A stretch of 64,000 bases of DNA from Streptomyces humidus. GTDB lineage: Bacteria; Actinomycetota; Actinomycetes; Streptomycetales; Streptomycetaceae. The notes beneath the pieces were generated by a model that saw nothing but the letters and a program-made list of their open reading frames with translations, ran no database searches and had not been told where the DNA came from. How positions within the stretch are numbered: position 1 is the stretch's first letter; each line of letters opens with the position of its first letter. The stretch is from NCBI RefSeq assembly GCF_014649655.1, contig NZ_BMTL01000019.1:123947-187946 (forward strand). The letters run 5' to 3'. Below, one piece after another: positions 7,581 to 17,103 of the stretch. The translations under genes were made by a program, and so were the position numbers.

Positions 7581-9443
7581 ATGGACTCCCAGACCTCACA
7601 GTCATCCCAGGCGCCCCAGCCCCCTCATACGTTCCAGGTCGACCTGCGCGGCCTGGTGGACCTGCTGTCCCATCACCTCTACTCGAGTCCCAGGGTCTAC
7701 CTGCGCGAGCTGCTGCAGAACGCGGTGGACGCCGTCACGGCCCGACGGGCCGAGGAGCCCGACGCCCCGGCGCGGGTGCGGCTGTTCGCGGCTGACGGCC
7801 GGCTGCGCGTGGAGGACTCCGGCGTCGGGCTGACCGAGGCCGACGTGCACAGCCTGCTGGCCACGATCGGGCGCAGTTCCAAGCGCGCCGAGGGCCTGCA
7901 GGACGTCCGTTCGGACTTCCTCGGGCAGTTCGGCATCGGGCTGCTGGCCTGTTTCGTGGTGGCCGAGCGGATCCGGGTGGTCAGCCGCAGCGCCCGTACG
8001 CCGCAGGCGCCGCCCGTGGAGTGGACGGCGCGCGACGACGGCTCGTACACCGTGCGGACGCTGCCCCACGAGGAGCGTCCCGAGCCGGGCACCACCGTGC
8101 ATCTCGTGGCGCGGGCCGGGGCCGGGGAGTGGCTCGCCGAGTCGCGGGTGCTGGCGCTGGCCCGGGACTTCGGGTCGCTGCTGCCGTACGACGTCCGGGT
8201 CGGCGACGAGCCGGTGACCGACCGGCCCGCACCCTGGGACCGCGCGTACCCCTCCCCCGCCGGCCGGCGGGTCGCGCTGGCCCGTCACTGTCACGAGCTG
8301 TTCGGCTTCACCCCGCTGGACGCGATCGAGCTGGACGTGCCGCTGGCGGGGATCCGCGGGGTGGCGTACGTGCTGCCGTCGGCGGTCAGCCCGGCGCAGC
8401 GCGGCGGTCACCGGGTGCACCTCAAGGGCATGCTGCTGACCGAGCGCGGCGAACAGCTGCTGCCCGACTGGGCGTTCTTCGTGCGCTGCGTCCTGGACAC
8501 CGACAGCCTGCGTCCGACGGCCTCGCGGGAATCGCTGTACGAGGACGAGACGCTGGCCGCGGTGCGCGAGGCCCTGGGCGGGCGGATCCGGACCTGGCTG
8601 ACGGGACTGGCCGCAGGCGATCCGGAGCGGCTCGCGGCCTTCCTGGCGGTGCACCACCTGGGCGTGAAGTCCCTGGCCCGGCACGACCGGGAGATGCTGC
8701 GCACGATGCTGCCGTGGCTGCCCTTCGAGACGACCGACGGACGGCTGTCGCTGGAGGAGTTCGCGCAGCGCCACCCGGTGGTGCACTTCACCCGGACCGT
8801 GGAGGAGTACCGGCAGGTCGCGCCGATCGCGTCCGCGCAGGGCGTCGGGGTGGTCAACGGCGGTTACACGTACGACAGCGAGCTGGTGGAGGCGCTGCCC
8901 TCGGTGCGGCCGGGGACCGTGGTCGCCGAGCTGGACGCGGACACCGTGACCGCCCACCTGGACGGCGTCGACCCGGCCGAGGAGCTGGCGCTGGCGGGCT
9001 TCCTGGCGGCCGCGCGGGCGAAGCTGGACGCGCTGGGCTGCGATGTCGTCCTGCGGGCCTTCCACCCGCTGTCGGTGCCCGCGCTGCATCTCGACGACCG
9101 GGCGGCCCGGCACGAGCAGGCGCGCGCCGACGCCGAGGAGCAGGCCGACGACCTGTGGGCGGGCATCCTGGGCTCACTGCGGGGAAGCGCCCCCCGCGCG
9201 CGTCTGGTGCTCAACCATCTCAACCCGCTGGTCCGGCGGATCGGTTCGCTGCACGATCCCGAGCTGATCGGCACGGCCACGGAGTCCCTGTACGGGCAGG
9301 CGCTGCTGATGGCGCAACGGCCCCTGCGGCCGGCGGACTCGGCGCTGCTGAACCGGGCGTTCATCGGCCTTCTGGAATGGGCCACACACGGGGAGTCGGC
9401 CCACGGAGCGCCGACGGAGGGACGGGCGGCCGACGATGAGTGA
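7581..9443 (+). CDS. Divergent HSP90-family (HtpG-like) ATPase
   Basis: 620-residue protein with the GHKL ATP-binding fold of HSP90: ELLQNAVDA (residues 43-51, Asn/Asp of motif N), DSGVGLT (79-85, ATP-lid motif G1) and GQFGIG (115-120, motif G2). The middle domain keeps HSP90 features such as VHLKGMLLTE and the segment DSLRPTASRESLYED. The C-terminal part is shorter than and divergent from HtpG and ends with an acidic tail (ADDE). No signal or membrane segment is present, so it is probably cytosolic. It overlaps the next gene by 8 bases (ATGAGTGA), implying translational coupling. Clients are unknown. HSP90 family is certain; a classical HtpG role is not. Confidence 0.85.
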   Translation: MDSQTSQSSQAPQPPHTFQVDLRGLVDLLSHHLYSSPRVYLRELLQNAVDAVTARRAEEPDAPARVRLFAADGRLRVEDSGVGLTEADVHSLLATIGRSSKRAEGLQDVRSDFLGQFGIGLLACFVVAERIRVVSRSARTPQAPPVEWTARDDGSYTVRTLPHEERPEPGTTVHLVARAGAGEWLAESRVLALARDFGSLLPYDVRVGDEPVTDRPAPWDRAYPSPAGRRVALARHCHELFGFTPLDAIELDVPLAGIRGVAYVLPSAVSPAQRGGHRVHLKGMLLTERGEQLLPDWAFFVRCVLDTDSLRPTASRESLYEDETLAAVREALGGRIRTWLTGLAAGDPERLAAFLAVHHLGVKSLARHDREMLRTMLPWLPFETTDGRLSLEEFAQRHPVVHFTRTVEEYRQVAPIASAQGVGVVNGGYTYDSELVEALPSVRPGTVVAELDADTVTAHLDGVDPAEELALAGFLAAARAKLDALGCDVVLRAFHPLSVPALHLDDRAARHEQARADAEEQADDLWAGILGSLRGSAPRARLVLNHLNPLVRRIGSLHDPELIGTATESLYGQALLMAQRPLRPADSALLNRAFIGLLEWATHGESAHGAPTEGRAADDE

Positions 9444-12400
9444 GATCACGGACTTCGACTCCCTGCGCCGGGCGATGGCGGAGAACGGCGAGCAGCCGGA
9501 GGGGCCGGCCCGCAACGCGCGCGCGGAGCAGCTGCTGCTGGAGGCCGAGAAGCTGAAGATCCCGCTGGCCGTGATCGAGGCGCTCGGGCACCAGCTGAAG
9601 GTCTACAACTACAGCTCCGAGAAGGCGAAGATGTTCGTCCCGTTCGCGCGGCTGCTGCGCATGTGGGACGAGCGGCCCGAGGACTTCGACGCGTACGAGA
9701 CGCACTCGCTGCACTGGGTCTTCAAGTGGATGTCGGCGGGCATGCTCGACCAGCCGCACGTGCCGTTGGCGTCGGTGGAGAAGTGGCTCGGCGAGATGGA
9801 GCACCGCTACCGCCTCGCCGGGCACTCCGAGCGGGCGGTGCGCAGCGCCGAGTTCAGCGTCGCCGCGCACGTGGGGGACGTGGAGCGGGCCGAGCGGGCG
9901 TTCGCCGCCTGGCTGGCCGCGGACCGGGACACCATGGCCGACTGTCACGCGTGCGAGCTGCACGGGCAGGGCTGGTGGCAGGCGGAGCGCGGCCGGGACG
10001 CCGAAGCCCTGCGGGTGTGGGCGCCGGTCCTGGAGGGCGAGTACGCGTGCGCGCACGAGCCGCACACCGTGCTCGCCTCCTCGCTGCTGCCGCTGCTGCG
10101 GCTGGGCCGCACCGACGAGGCCCGCGCCCACCATCTGCGCGGGTTGCGGCTGGTGCGGCCCATGGAGTCGATGCGGGGCGCCTACGCCGACCACGTCGAG
10201 TTCTGCGCGCTGACCGGCAACGAGGCGCGCGGTCTGGAGCTGCTCGCGGAGCGGCCCGCGTACTTCACCGACGAGGGGCATCCCCGCAGCAAGCTGGAGT
10301 TCCTGAGCGTGGTGGCGCTGCTCATGGAGCGGCTGTCCGGGCTCGGGCTCGGCGGCCGGCGGGTGCCCGGGCCGGCCGGCCGGGAGTGGACCGCCGTCGA
10401 ACTCGCGGACCATGCGCGCGAACAGGCGCTCGCGCTGGCCGCGCGCTTCGACGAGCGCAACGGCACGCGGCACGTCGGCGAGCGGGCACGCGCGCGGATG
10501 GCGCAGCGGCCCTTGGCGGAGCGGCTGCCCCTGGGCGTACGGGCCGCGCGACCGGTGTCCGCCGCGGCCGCGCCGACGCCCCCGGCGCGGGCGCAGGCTC
10601 CGGCCGGGGAGTCCGGCGAGCCGGACCTGGCGGCTCTGCTGGTCGAGGCCCGGCGGCTGTCGGACACCCTCCAGCCGCATGCCGTCGAGGCGTGGGCGCG
10701 GGTGGCCGAGGCGGCCGCGGCCGCGGGCTCGGAGGGCGGGGAGCTGGAGGCGCGTGACCGCGCGGAGATCGCCGACCACGAGGCGATAGGCCTGGGCCCC
10801 GAGGGCGCCGAGAGGTTCGAGCGGGCGGCCGAGCTGTACGCGCGGGCGGGCGACCCCGGGGAGGCGCTGGCGGCACGCGCGCGTGCGGCCTACGTCCGTG
10901 CCCTCGCCGGCGAGGTCGACGAGGCGCTCGCGGCGGTGGCGGACCCCTACGACCGCGTCCTCGCGCTGTACGCCGACGGCGGCACGCAGGTGCCGCAGGC
11001 GGCAGGCGTGCTGATGGCGCGGGCCCGGATCCTGATGCGGCGCGTCCACGAGGCCGAGGGACCGGTCGAGGAAGCCGTCCTGACGGCGGCGGAAGCAGCC
11101 GTGCGGGAACTGCTGGCGCTGGTGGAGGGCCGGGCGGGCGACGACGTACGGCTCGCCGCACGGGTCGCCGAGGGCCGCGCGATGCTCGCCGAAGTGGCGG
11201 TGCGGTCCGGGGATCCGCACGGCGGCGTGGAGTTGTTCGCGCGGGCGGCGGGCGAGTTCGTCGCGGCGGGTCTGCCGTGGTTCGCCGTGGAGTACGAGGC
11301 CCGGCTGGCCGGTCTCGCCCACCAGCTGGACGACATGGTGGAGGCGGAGCGGGCGCTGCGGGCGGCGCTGGAGCACGGCGGACCGTTCCTGGAAGCGGTG
11401 GGGCGGGCTCAGCTGCATCTGCAGCTCGCCGAGGTGGTCGGGGGCCGGGGGGAGGCCGCCGAGGCGGCGGAGCACGCCCTGGAGGCGGCGCACTGGGCCG
11501 ACGAGGCCGGTCTGGGACCGACGTTCGGCGCGTGGGCGCGGCACCAGCTCGGCGGTTACCTGGTCCGGCAGGGCCGCTGGGCCGAGGCCGCGGAGGTGCT
11601 GGAGTCGGCGCTCGCGGACCTGAGCGCCGAGACGCACGGCGACGGCGCGGTCGTCCAGACGTTGTGGTGGCTGGGCGACTGCCTCAGCGAGCTCGGGGAC
11701 CACCGCGACGCCGCCGAGCGGCGGCTGCAGGCCGCCGAGCTGGCCCGGCACTGGCCCGAACAGCACGACCACGCGACCCTGGCGCACCTGGCCGCCGAGT
11801 CGCTCGGCCAGGCCGGCCTGCACGCCGAGGCGGACCGGGCTTACGCGCGCGCGGGCGCACTGTGGCGCGACCTCGGCAACGTCCATGGCCTGGTCCGCTC
11901 GCTGCGGGCCCGTGCATGGCTGGCGTTGCGCACCGAGGACGGCACGGAGACGGCGCGCGAGCTGATGGCTGCCGCGCTGGAGGAGTGCGCGGACGCGTTC
12001 GACGCGGCGCGGGACGACGAGGTGCGCGGCCGGCTCGTCGCCGAACTGGGCGACACCCACCGCCAGTTCGGAGACCTGCTGGCCCGCTCCGCCGCCGAGG
12101 ACGCCGACGACGACTCGATCCGGACCGCCCTGGACGAGGCGCTCTCCCAGATGGCCGAGGCCGTCGCGGTGTTCGTGGCCCTGGGCGACAGCGCCCTGCA
12201 CGCCCGGACCAGCGCGGAGCTGGCGGCCGGCTGGCTGGAGAGCGACCTGGGGCGCCCGGCGGCCGCCGCGGCACGCGCGCGTGCGGTGCTGCGCTCCTAC
12301 GCCGACGCCGGGACGCGCGCGGGGACGGCCGCCGACGCCGTACACGGCGGGCACGGCGAGCACGGCGGCGAAGCGGGTGAACAGGGCGAGGACGAGACGG

Positions 12401-12465
12401 TGCGGGCCCGGCGGGCCGAGGCGGAGCAGTTGTTGCAGGTGGCGGAGGAGCAGAAGGGCCGCTGA
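9436..12465 (+). CDS. Large TPR-like helical-repeat protein paired with the HSP90 gene
   Basis: 1009-residue, Ala/Glu/Arg/Leu-rich, almost wholly helical protein with many 30-40-residue repeats of TPR character, such as AEHALEAAHWADEAGLGPTFGAWARHQLGGYLVRQGRWAEAAEVLESAL and HAEADRAYARAGALWRDLGNVHGLVRSLRARAWL. A low-complexity Ala/Pro linker near residues 375-395 separates two repeat blocks. There is no signal peptide or catalytic motif that I recognise. Its start lies inside the end of the HSP90-family gene, so the two are probably made together. TPR proteins are classical HSP90 co-chaperones in eukaryotes, so a partner or client-scaffold role is plausible, but this is inferred from context only. 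Confidence 0.72.
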   Translation: MSEITDFDSLRRAMAENGEQPEGPARNARAEQLLLEAEKLKIPLAVIEALGHQLKVYNYSSEKAKMFVPFARLLRMWDERPEDFDAYETHSLHWVFKWMSAGMLDQPHVPLASVEKWLGEMEHRYRLAGHSERAVRSAEFSVAAHVGDVERAERAFAAWLAADRDTMADCHACELHGQGWWQAERGRDAEALRVWAPVLEGEYACAHEPHTVLASSLLPLLRLGRTDEARAHHLRGLRLVRPMESMRGAYADHVEFCALTGNEARGLELLAERPAYFTDEGHPRSKLEFLSVVALLMERLSGLGLGGRRVPGPAGREWTAVELADHAREQALALAARFDERNGTRHVGERARARMAQRPLAERLPLGVRAARPVSAAAAPTPPARAQAPAGESGEPDLAALLVEARRLSDTLQPHAVEAWARVAEAAAAAGSEGGELEARDRAEIADHEAIGLGPEGAERFERAAELYARAGDPGEALAARARAAYVRALAGEVDEALAAVADPYDRVLALYADGGTQVPQAAGVLMARARILMRRVHEAEGPVEEAVLTAAEAAVRELLALVEGRAGDDVRLAARVAEGRAMLAEVAVRSGDPHGGVELFARAAGEFVAAGLPWFAVEYEARLAGLAHQLDDMVEAERALRAALEHGGPFLEAVGRAQLHLQLAEVVGGRGEAAEAAEHALEAAHWADEAGLGPTFGAWARHQLGGYLVRQGRWAEAAEVLESALADLSAETHGDGAVVQTLWWLGDCLSELGDHRDAAERRLQAAELARHWPEQHDHATLAHLAAESLGQAGLHAEADRAYARAGALWRDLGNVHGLVRSLRARAWLALRTEDGTETARELMAAALEECADAFDAARDDEVRGRLVAELGDTHRQFGDLLARSAAEDADDDSIRTALDEALSQMAEAVAVFVALGDSALHARTSAELAAGWLESDLGRPAAAAARARAVLRSYADAGTRAGTAADAVHGGHGEHGGEAGEQGEDETVRARRAEAEQLLQVAEEQKGR

Positions 12466-12482
12466 CCGATCCGGGACCGGGG

Positions 12483-14219
12483 CTACTCCACGCCGATCAG
12501 CAGCAGGGCTCCCTGCCGGCCGCCCCGGTACACCACCGTGTCCACCGCGAGGTACGCCTCCCGCACCCGTGCCTCCAGGTGCTCGGCGACGCCCTCGGGG
12601 GCGTCGTCGCCCAGCACGAGGGTGACGAGTTCGCCGCCGGCCGACAGCATGCGGTTCAGGACGGTCTCGGCGGTGGCGGTCACGTCGGAGCCGATGACGG
12701 CCACGTCGCCGTCGACGAGCCCCAGGACGTCTCCGGCCTGGCAGATGCCGGCCATGGTCCACGACTGGCGTTCGGCCACGACGACCTCGGCGTGGCGGGT
12801 CGCGCCGGCCGCCGAGGTCATCGAGACGACGTCCTCGTCGAAGCGGCGGTCCGGTTCGTGGACGGCGAGGGCGGCGATCCCCTGGACCGCGGAGCGGGTC
12901 GGGATCAGGGCGACCCGGATGCCCTCCGTGCGGGCCTGCTCGGCGGCCGCGGCGGCGGTGTGGCGCAGGTCGGCGTCATTGGGCAGCAGCACGACCTCGC
13001 GCGCGTGGGCCCGTCGCACGGCCTCGACGAGCTCGCCGCTGGCGGGCGGCTCCCCGGGGCGCGCGAGCACGGTGGTCGCGCCGGCCTCGGCGTAGAGCCC
13101 GGCCAGTCCCTCACCGGGCACGACGGCGACTACCGCCCGCTGGACGCGCTCGCGGGGCGGACGCTCGCTCCCGCGCGTGTGCGCGTCGCCGACGCCGAAG
13201 TGCGTGATCCGGATCCGGTAGGGCCGGCCCGCGTCGACGCCGGCCTCCACGGCGGCGCCGGCGTCGTCGACGTGCACGTGGACGTTCCACAGGCCGTCGC
13301 CGCCGACCACGACGAGCGAGTCGCCCAGGGCGTCCAGCCGCCGGCGCAGCCGCCCCACCGCGACGTCCTCGGCCTCCAGCAGGTAGATCACCTCGAAGGC
13401 GGGACCGCCCCCGCCCTCCGGCCCGTCGCCGCAGTCCTGCGCACGCCCGGCGCCGTCGTCCTCCCGGACCGGCTCCGCGCGCCCCTCGCGCGTGGGACCC
13501 CCGGAAGCGACCGCGGAGTACCCGGGCGCCTCGCCGGTGAACGTCTCCACCAGCGCCGCGAGCACCGCGACCAGACCCCGGCCGCCCGCGTCGACGACAC
13601 CGGCGTGCTCCAGGACGGCCAGCTGCCCCGGGGTCGCGGCGAGCGCCGCGCAGGCTCCCTGGTAGGCGGCGCGGGCGACGATCCCGCAGTCGCCCTCCGC
13701 GTCCTGTGCTCCCGCCGCCGTCGCGGCGGCGTCCGCGGCGGCCGAGGCGACCGACAGCACCGTGCCCTCCACGGGGTGGGCGACGGCCTGACGGGCGGAG
13801 TCGGCCGCGCGCCGCAGGGCCGTCCGCAGCCCCCGTCCGTCGGTGTGCGGGGCCTCGCCTTCGGCGGCGAGGACCTGGGCCATGCCGCGCAGCAGCTGCG
13901 CGAGGATCGTCCCCGAGTTCCCGCGCGCCCCGATGAGCGCGCCGTGCGCCATCGCGCGGACGGCGTCGGCGAGGGACGGCTTCCCGGCGGGCGCGGAACC
14001 GGCGCCGGACCCGGCCTCGTACCCGGCGAACACCGCCTCGACGGCGGTCGCCGCCGACTCGACGGTCAGGTACAGGTTGGTGCCGGTGTCCCCGTCCGCG
14101 ACCGGGTACACGTTGATCGCGTCGATCTCCTCACGCGCCTGCCCCAGCGCGGTGAGGGCGAGGCCGCACCAGGTGCGCACCGCGAGAGCATCGAAGAATG
14201 TCTGCGGCACCTGCGCCAC
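12483..14219 (-). CDS. DAK1/DegV-like kinase domain protein (FakA/YloV family)
   Basis: 578-residue protein whose N-terminal DhaL-like (DAK2) domain has the Mg-ATP motif INVYPVADGDTGTNLY and later GARGNSGTILAQLLRGMA; the C-terminal half is the DAK1-like/FakA C domain. In Firmicutes, FakA phosphorylates fatty acids bound to FakB; no FakB gene is present here, so the substrate is unassigned. I chose the GTG at 14219 (VAQVPQTFFDALAVRTWCGLAL) because GGGGAGG lies 5 bases upstream; the frame is open to 14408, which would overlap the rpmB promoter. It converges on the HSP90-partner gene (17-base gap) and diverges from rpmB. Confidence 0.85.
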   Translation of the reverse strand: MAQVPQTFFDALAVRTWCGLALTALGQAREEIDAINVYPVADGDTGTNLYLTVESAATAVEAVFAGYEAGSGAGSAPAGKPSLADAVRAMAHGALIGARGNSGTILAQLLRGMAQVLAAEGEAPHTDGRGLRTALRRAADSARQAVAHPVEGTVLSVASAAADAAATAAGAQDAEGDCGIVARAAYQGACAALAATPGQLAVLEHAGVVDAGGRGLVAVLAALVETFTGEAPGYSAVASGGPTREGRAEPVREDDGAGRAQDCGDGPEGGGGPAFEVIYLLEAEDVAVGRLRRRLDALGDSLVVVGGDGLWNVHVHVDDAGAAVEAGVDAGRPYRIRITHFGVGDAHTRGSERPPRERVQRAVVAVVPGEGLAGLYAEAGATTVLARPGEPPASGELVEAVRRAHAREVVLLPNDADLRHTAAAAAEQARTEGIRVALIPTRSAVQGIAALAVHEPDRRFDEDVVSMTSAAGATRHAEVVVAERQSWTMAGICQAGDVLGLVDGDVAVIGSDVTATAETVLNRMLSAGGELVTLVLGDDAPEGVAEHLEARVREAYLAVDTVVYRGGRQGALLLIGVE

Positions 14220-14352
14220 CTGCGCCTCCCCGGCTGCTGGACTGGACGCAGCGTAGACCCCGGGCGGGTGTCCGGTGGAAAGCGGGCCGGGCCGGAGCGG
14301 ACGGGGGCCGACCGGGCGGGGGCCGGGCCCCTGAGCAGCCATGGTAGTTTCG

Positions 14353-14378
14353 TTGTACCGGCGCAGCCGTTGTATGCT
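14353..14378 (+). promoter_or_regulatory. Candidate rpmB promoter
   Basis: TTGTAC (14353-14358) and TATGCT (14373-14378) lie about 120 bases upstream of rpmB in an otherwise GC-rich gap. The 14-base spacing is short, so the -35 assignment is doubtful; the -10-like TATGCT is the better-supported half. Confidence 0.3.
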
Positions 14379-14496
14379 GCTCCGGTTGCCCGATCCGCAT
14401 CGGGCCATCCCCCTGGCAGCGCCACTCAGATCCTAGATCCTGATCCCGGCATGCCGGGATCATCCGTAAGTGCATCTGAAGTCTTTGGAGTGACCC

Positions 14497-14682
14497 GTGG
14501 CTGCCAACTGCGACGTCTGTGGCAAGGGGCCGAGCTTCGGCAACAACATCTCGCACTCGCACCGCCGTACGTCCCGTCGCTGGAACCCGAACATCCAGCG
14601 CGTCCGTACCGTGGTCGGCGGGACGCCGAAGCGCGTGAACGCTTGCACCTCGTGCATCAAGGCCGGCAAGGTCTCGCGCTGA
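14497..14682 (+). CDS. rpmB: 50S ribosomal protein L28
   Basis: 61-residue L28 from a GTG start: MAANCDVCGKGPSFGNNISHSHRRTSRRWNPN, with the C-terminal part VGGTPKRVNACTSCIKAGKVSR. It keeps both CxxC pairs, so it is the zinc-binding (C+) form. Streptomyces typically also carry cysteine-free L28 paralogues made under zinc starvation. It has its own promoter region and a downstream terminator hairpin. Confidence 0.97.
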   Translation: MAANCDVCGKGPSFGNNISHSHRRTSRRWNPNIQRVRTVVGGTPKRVNACTSCIKAGKVSR

Positions 14683-14761
14683 CGCACGTCCCCCTGCTCT
14701 CGACTCCGTTCGAGCCGGGGGGAACCCCATCGCGCGCGGCCACTGCTGGTTCGCTGCATCG

Positions 14762-14795
14762 AGCCGGTCCACCAAGTGTGGGCCGGCTTCTTGCT
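14762..14795 (+). terminator. Terminator after rpmB
   Basis: Inverted repeat AGCCGGTCC / GGGCCGGCT (14762-14770 and 14780-14788, one G-T pair) with a 9-base loop, followed by TCTTGCT. It lies 80 bases after the rpmB stop. Confidence 0.6.
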
Positions 14796-14844
14796 GTGCC
14801 CGCCCGAACCGCTCCCGCCCGGCCCGCGGCCGGGGCGACGGACG

Positions 14845-15678
14845 TCAAGCCGCCGGAGCACCCGAGGCGTCCCCGGCGTCCCGGACGAGGGCCCAGCCGT
14901 GGTCCACGGGGCCGATGCCCGCGCCCAGGGCGAACCCGGCGGCGATCGCCCCGGTGACGTAGCGCTTCGCAGCCGCCACCGCCTCCGGCACGGACCCCCC
15001 TTTCGCGAGCTGCGCGGCGATCGCCGACGCCAGGGTGCAGCCGGTGCCGTGCGTGTGCCGGTTGTCGTGCCGGGGGGCGCGCAGCCAGTGCTCCTCGACG
15101 CCGTCCGTCAGCAGGTCCAGGGCATCGCCGGGCAGATGGCCGCCCTTGACCAGCGCCCAGCGCGGCCCGTACGCCAGCACCGCGGCCGCCGCGTCCCTGA
15201 GCTGTTCCTCCGACTCGACCCGCACGCCGGTCAGCCGGGTCACCTCGTCGAGGTTCGGGGTGGCGACGGTGGCGAGGGGCAGCAGCTTCGTCCGCACGGA
15301 GTCCAGCGCGGAGGCGGCCAGCAGCGGGTCGCCGTGCTTGGAGACACCGACCGGGTCGACGACGACGGGGGCGTCCGTCCCGGCCAGCAACTCGGCGACC
15401 GTCTCGACGAGTTCGGCGGAGGAGAGCATCCCCGTCTTGACCGCCTGGACCCCGACGTCGTCGACGACGCTGCGGTACTGGGCGCGGACCGCCTCCACCG
15501 GCAGCTCCCAAGCCCCTTGCACGCCAAGGGAGTTCTGCGCGGTGACGGCCGTGACGACGCTCATGCCGTGCACGCCGAGGGCGAGCATCGTCTTCAGGTC
15601 GGCCTGGATCCCGGCCCCGCCGCCGGAGTCGGAGCCTGCCACGGTCAGCACCCGGGGCGGGGTCCCGTGGACGGTCAT
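14845..15678 (-). CDS. thiD: Hydroxymethylpyrimidine/phosphomethylpyrimidine kinase
   Basis: Phosphorylates HMP and HMP-P in thiamine synthesis. The 277-residue product starts MTVHGTPPRVLTVAGSDSGGGAGIQADLKTM, the ribokinase-family substrate-binding signature, and carries VVDPV and the ATP-site DNRHTHGTGCTLASAIAA. Its ATG (15678) overlaps the thiL stop (ATGA), so the two are translationally coupled. The open frame continues upstream as a shadow of thiL. No TPP riboswitch is visible upstream of the pair. Confidence 0.95.
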   Translation of the reverse strand: MTVHGTPPRVLTVAGSDSGGGAGIQADLKTMLALGVHGMSVVTAVTAQNSLGVQGAWELPVEAVRAQYRSVVDDVGVQAVKTGMLSSAELVETVAELLAGTDAPVVVDPVGVSKHGDPLLAASALDSVRTKLLPLATVATPNLDEVTRLTGVRVESEEQLRDAAAAVLAYGPRWALVKGGHLPGDALDLLTDGVEEHWLRAPRHDNRHTHGTGCTLASAIAAQLAKGGSVPEAVAAAKRYVTGAIAAGFALGAGIGPVDHGWALVRDAGDASGAPAA

Positions 15679-16640
15679 GACTCCAGCTCCCCGAAGTGGT
15701 CCCAGCCGCCCTTGCTGGTCCAGGGCGCGCCGTCGACCGTCACCTGGGGCAGCGCGGAGGGGTTGAGCACCTCGCCGATCACCTTCCAGCGGGCGGGGAG
15801 TTTCACGTCGGGCGGGAAGGTGGCCACGATGGCGTGGTCCTCTCCCCCGGTGAGCACCCACTGGATGGGGTCGACGCCGACAGCCTGCCCGATGTCGTTC
15901 ATCTGGGTGGGGATGTCTATGGCGCCCGACCGGATGTCGATGCGGACCTTGCTGGCCTCGGCGATGTGCCCGAGGTCGGCGATCAGCCCGTCGCTCACGT
16001 CGCACATCGCCGTCGCGCCGAGCCCGGCGGCCGCCGGACCCGCATGGTAAGGCGGCTCGGGGCGGCGGTGGGCCTCCACGAAGGCGCGGGGCGAGCGGAA
16101 CCCTCGGGAGAGGACCGCGTACCCGGCGGCGGACCAGCCGAGCCAGCCGGTCACCGCGACGAGGTCGCCGGGCTGGGCGCCGCCCCGGGTGACGGGCTCC
16201 TGGTTGCGCAGATCGCCGAGCGCGGTGATCGACACCATGATCGTGTCGCCCCGCACGACGTCGCCGCCGACCACGGAGGCGCCCGCCACCTGGCACTCGT
16301 CGCGCAGGCCGTCCATCATCTCCGACGGCCAGGTCACGGGCAGTTCGGCGGGCACCACGAGGCCGAGCAGCAGGGCCGTCGGCACCGCGCCCATGGCTGC
16401 GATGTCGGCGAGGTTCTGCGCGGCGGCCTTGCGGCCCACGTCGTAGGCCGTCGACCAGTCGCGGCGGAAGTGCCGGCCCTCCAGCAGGATGTCGGTGCTG
16501 GCCACCACCCGGCGGTCGGGCGCGGCGACCACCGCGGCGTCGTCACCGGGGCCGACCCGGACCGCGCTGGTGGTGGTGAGACGGGAGGTGAGCTCCCTGA
16601 TGAGCCCGAACTCGCCGAGTTCACCGACAGTGCCCTTCAT
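15675..16640 (-). CDS. thiL: Thiamine-monophosphate kinase
   Basis: Last step of thiamine diphosphate synthesis (TMP + ATP to TPP). 321 residues: N-terminal GELGEFGLIRELTSRL, metal/ATP loop VGPGDDAAVV, STDILLEGRHFRRDW, and AAQNLADIAAMGAVPTALLLGL, all typical of the PurM/ThiL fold; a later CDVSDGLIADLGHIAEAS motif completes the family pattern. It heads a two-gene unit with thiD and diverges from the small Lrp-domain gene. Confidence 0.95.
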   Translation of the reverse strand: MKGTVGELGEFGLIRELTSRLTTTSAVRVGPGDDAAVVAAPDRRVVASTDILLEGRHFRRDWSTAYDVGRKAAAQNLADIAAMGAVPTALLLGLVVPAELPVTWPSEMMDGLRDECQVAGASVVGGDVVRGDTIMVSITALGDLRNQEPVTRGGAQPGDLVAVTGWLGWSAAGYAVLSRGFRSPRAFVEAHRRPEPPYHAGPAAAGLGATAMCDVSDGLIADLGHIAEASKVRIDIRSGAIDIPTQMNDIGQAVGVDPIQWVLTGGEDHAIVATFPPDVKLPARWKVIGEVLNPSALPQVTVDGAPWTSKGGWDHFGELES

Positions 16641-16849
16641 CTACCCTTCGGCCCCTTCTGTGCCTGTCCGTGCCCGGTCGCGCATACCCAGTGTCCTCGA
16701 TACGGTCGAGACGGCCGTCGACTTCTGTCCTGCCCCCGTACCCCGGCGCGCGAGCCGTGGTCCGCGTAGGTCTCCCCGCGGCGCGCGGCGACGCGATACC
16801 GTGGCGTTCCTTTTCCCCACATGATCCTCGTGGCCGCCCTGGAGGTTCC

Positions 16850-17083
16850 GTGGTACAGGCGTACATCCTGATCCAGACGGACGTCGGCAAAGCGTCGACC
16901 GTCGCCGAGGAGATCGGCAAAATCCCTGGCGTGGTCCAGGCCGAGGACGTGACGGGACCCTATGACGTGATCGTGCGGGCCCAGGCCGACACGGTGGACG
17001 ACCTCGGCCGCATGGTGGTGGCCAGGGTCCAGCAGGTGGACGGGATCACCCGCACCCTGACCTGCCCGGTGGTCCATCTGTAG
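16850..17083 (+). CDS. Stand-alone Lrp/AsnC ligand-binding (RAM) domain protein
   Basis: 77-residue protein (VQAYILIQTDVGKASTVAEEI...) consisting only of the alpha/beta RAM domain that senses amino acids in Lrp/AsnC regulators; there is no helix-turn-helix. The GTG at 16850 has GGAGG 4 bases upstream, so the long in-frame upstream extension is not needed. Such domains form dimers or octamers and may modulate full-length Lrp proteins; the ligand is unknown. It lies between divergent thiL and a DUF3515 lipoprotein gene 20 bases downstream on the same strand. Confidence 0.88.
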   Translation: MVQAYILIQTDVGKASTVAEEIGKIPGVVQAEDVTGPYDVIVRAQADTVDDLGRMVVARVQQVDGITRTLTCPVVHL

Positions 17084-17103
17084 CCCCCGTCTAACCTTGG
17101 CCG

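Noticed and set aside
9361..12762. 1133-codon minus-strand frame opposite the repeat-protein gene
   Set aside because: Arg/Pro/Gly-rich shadow that crosses two real gene ends; no motif and no supported start.
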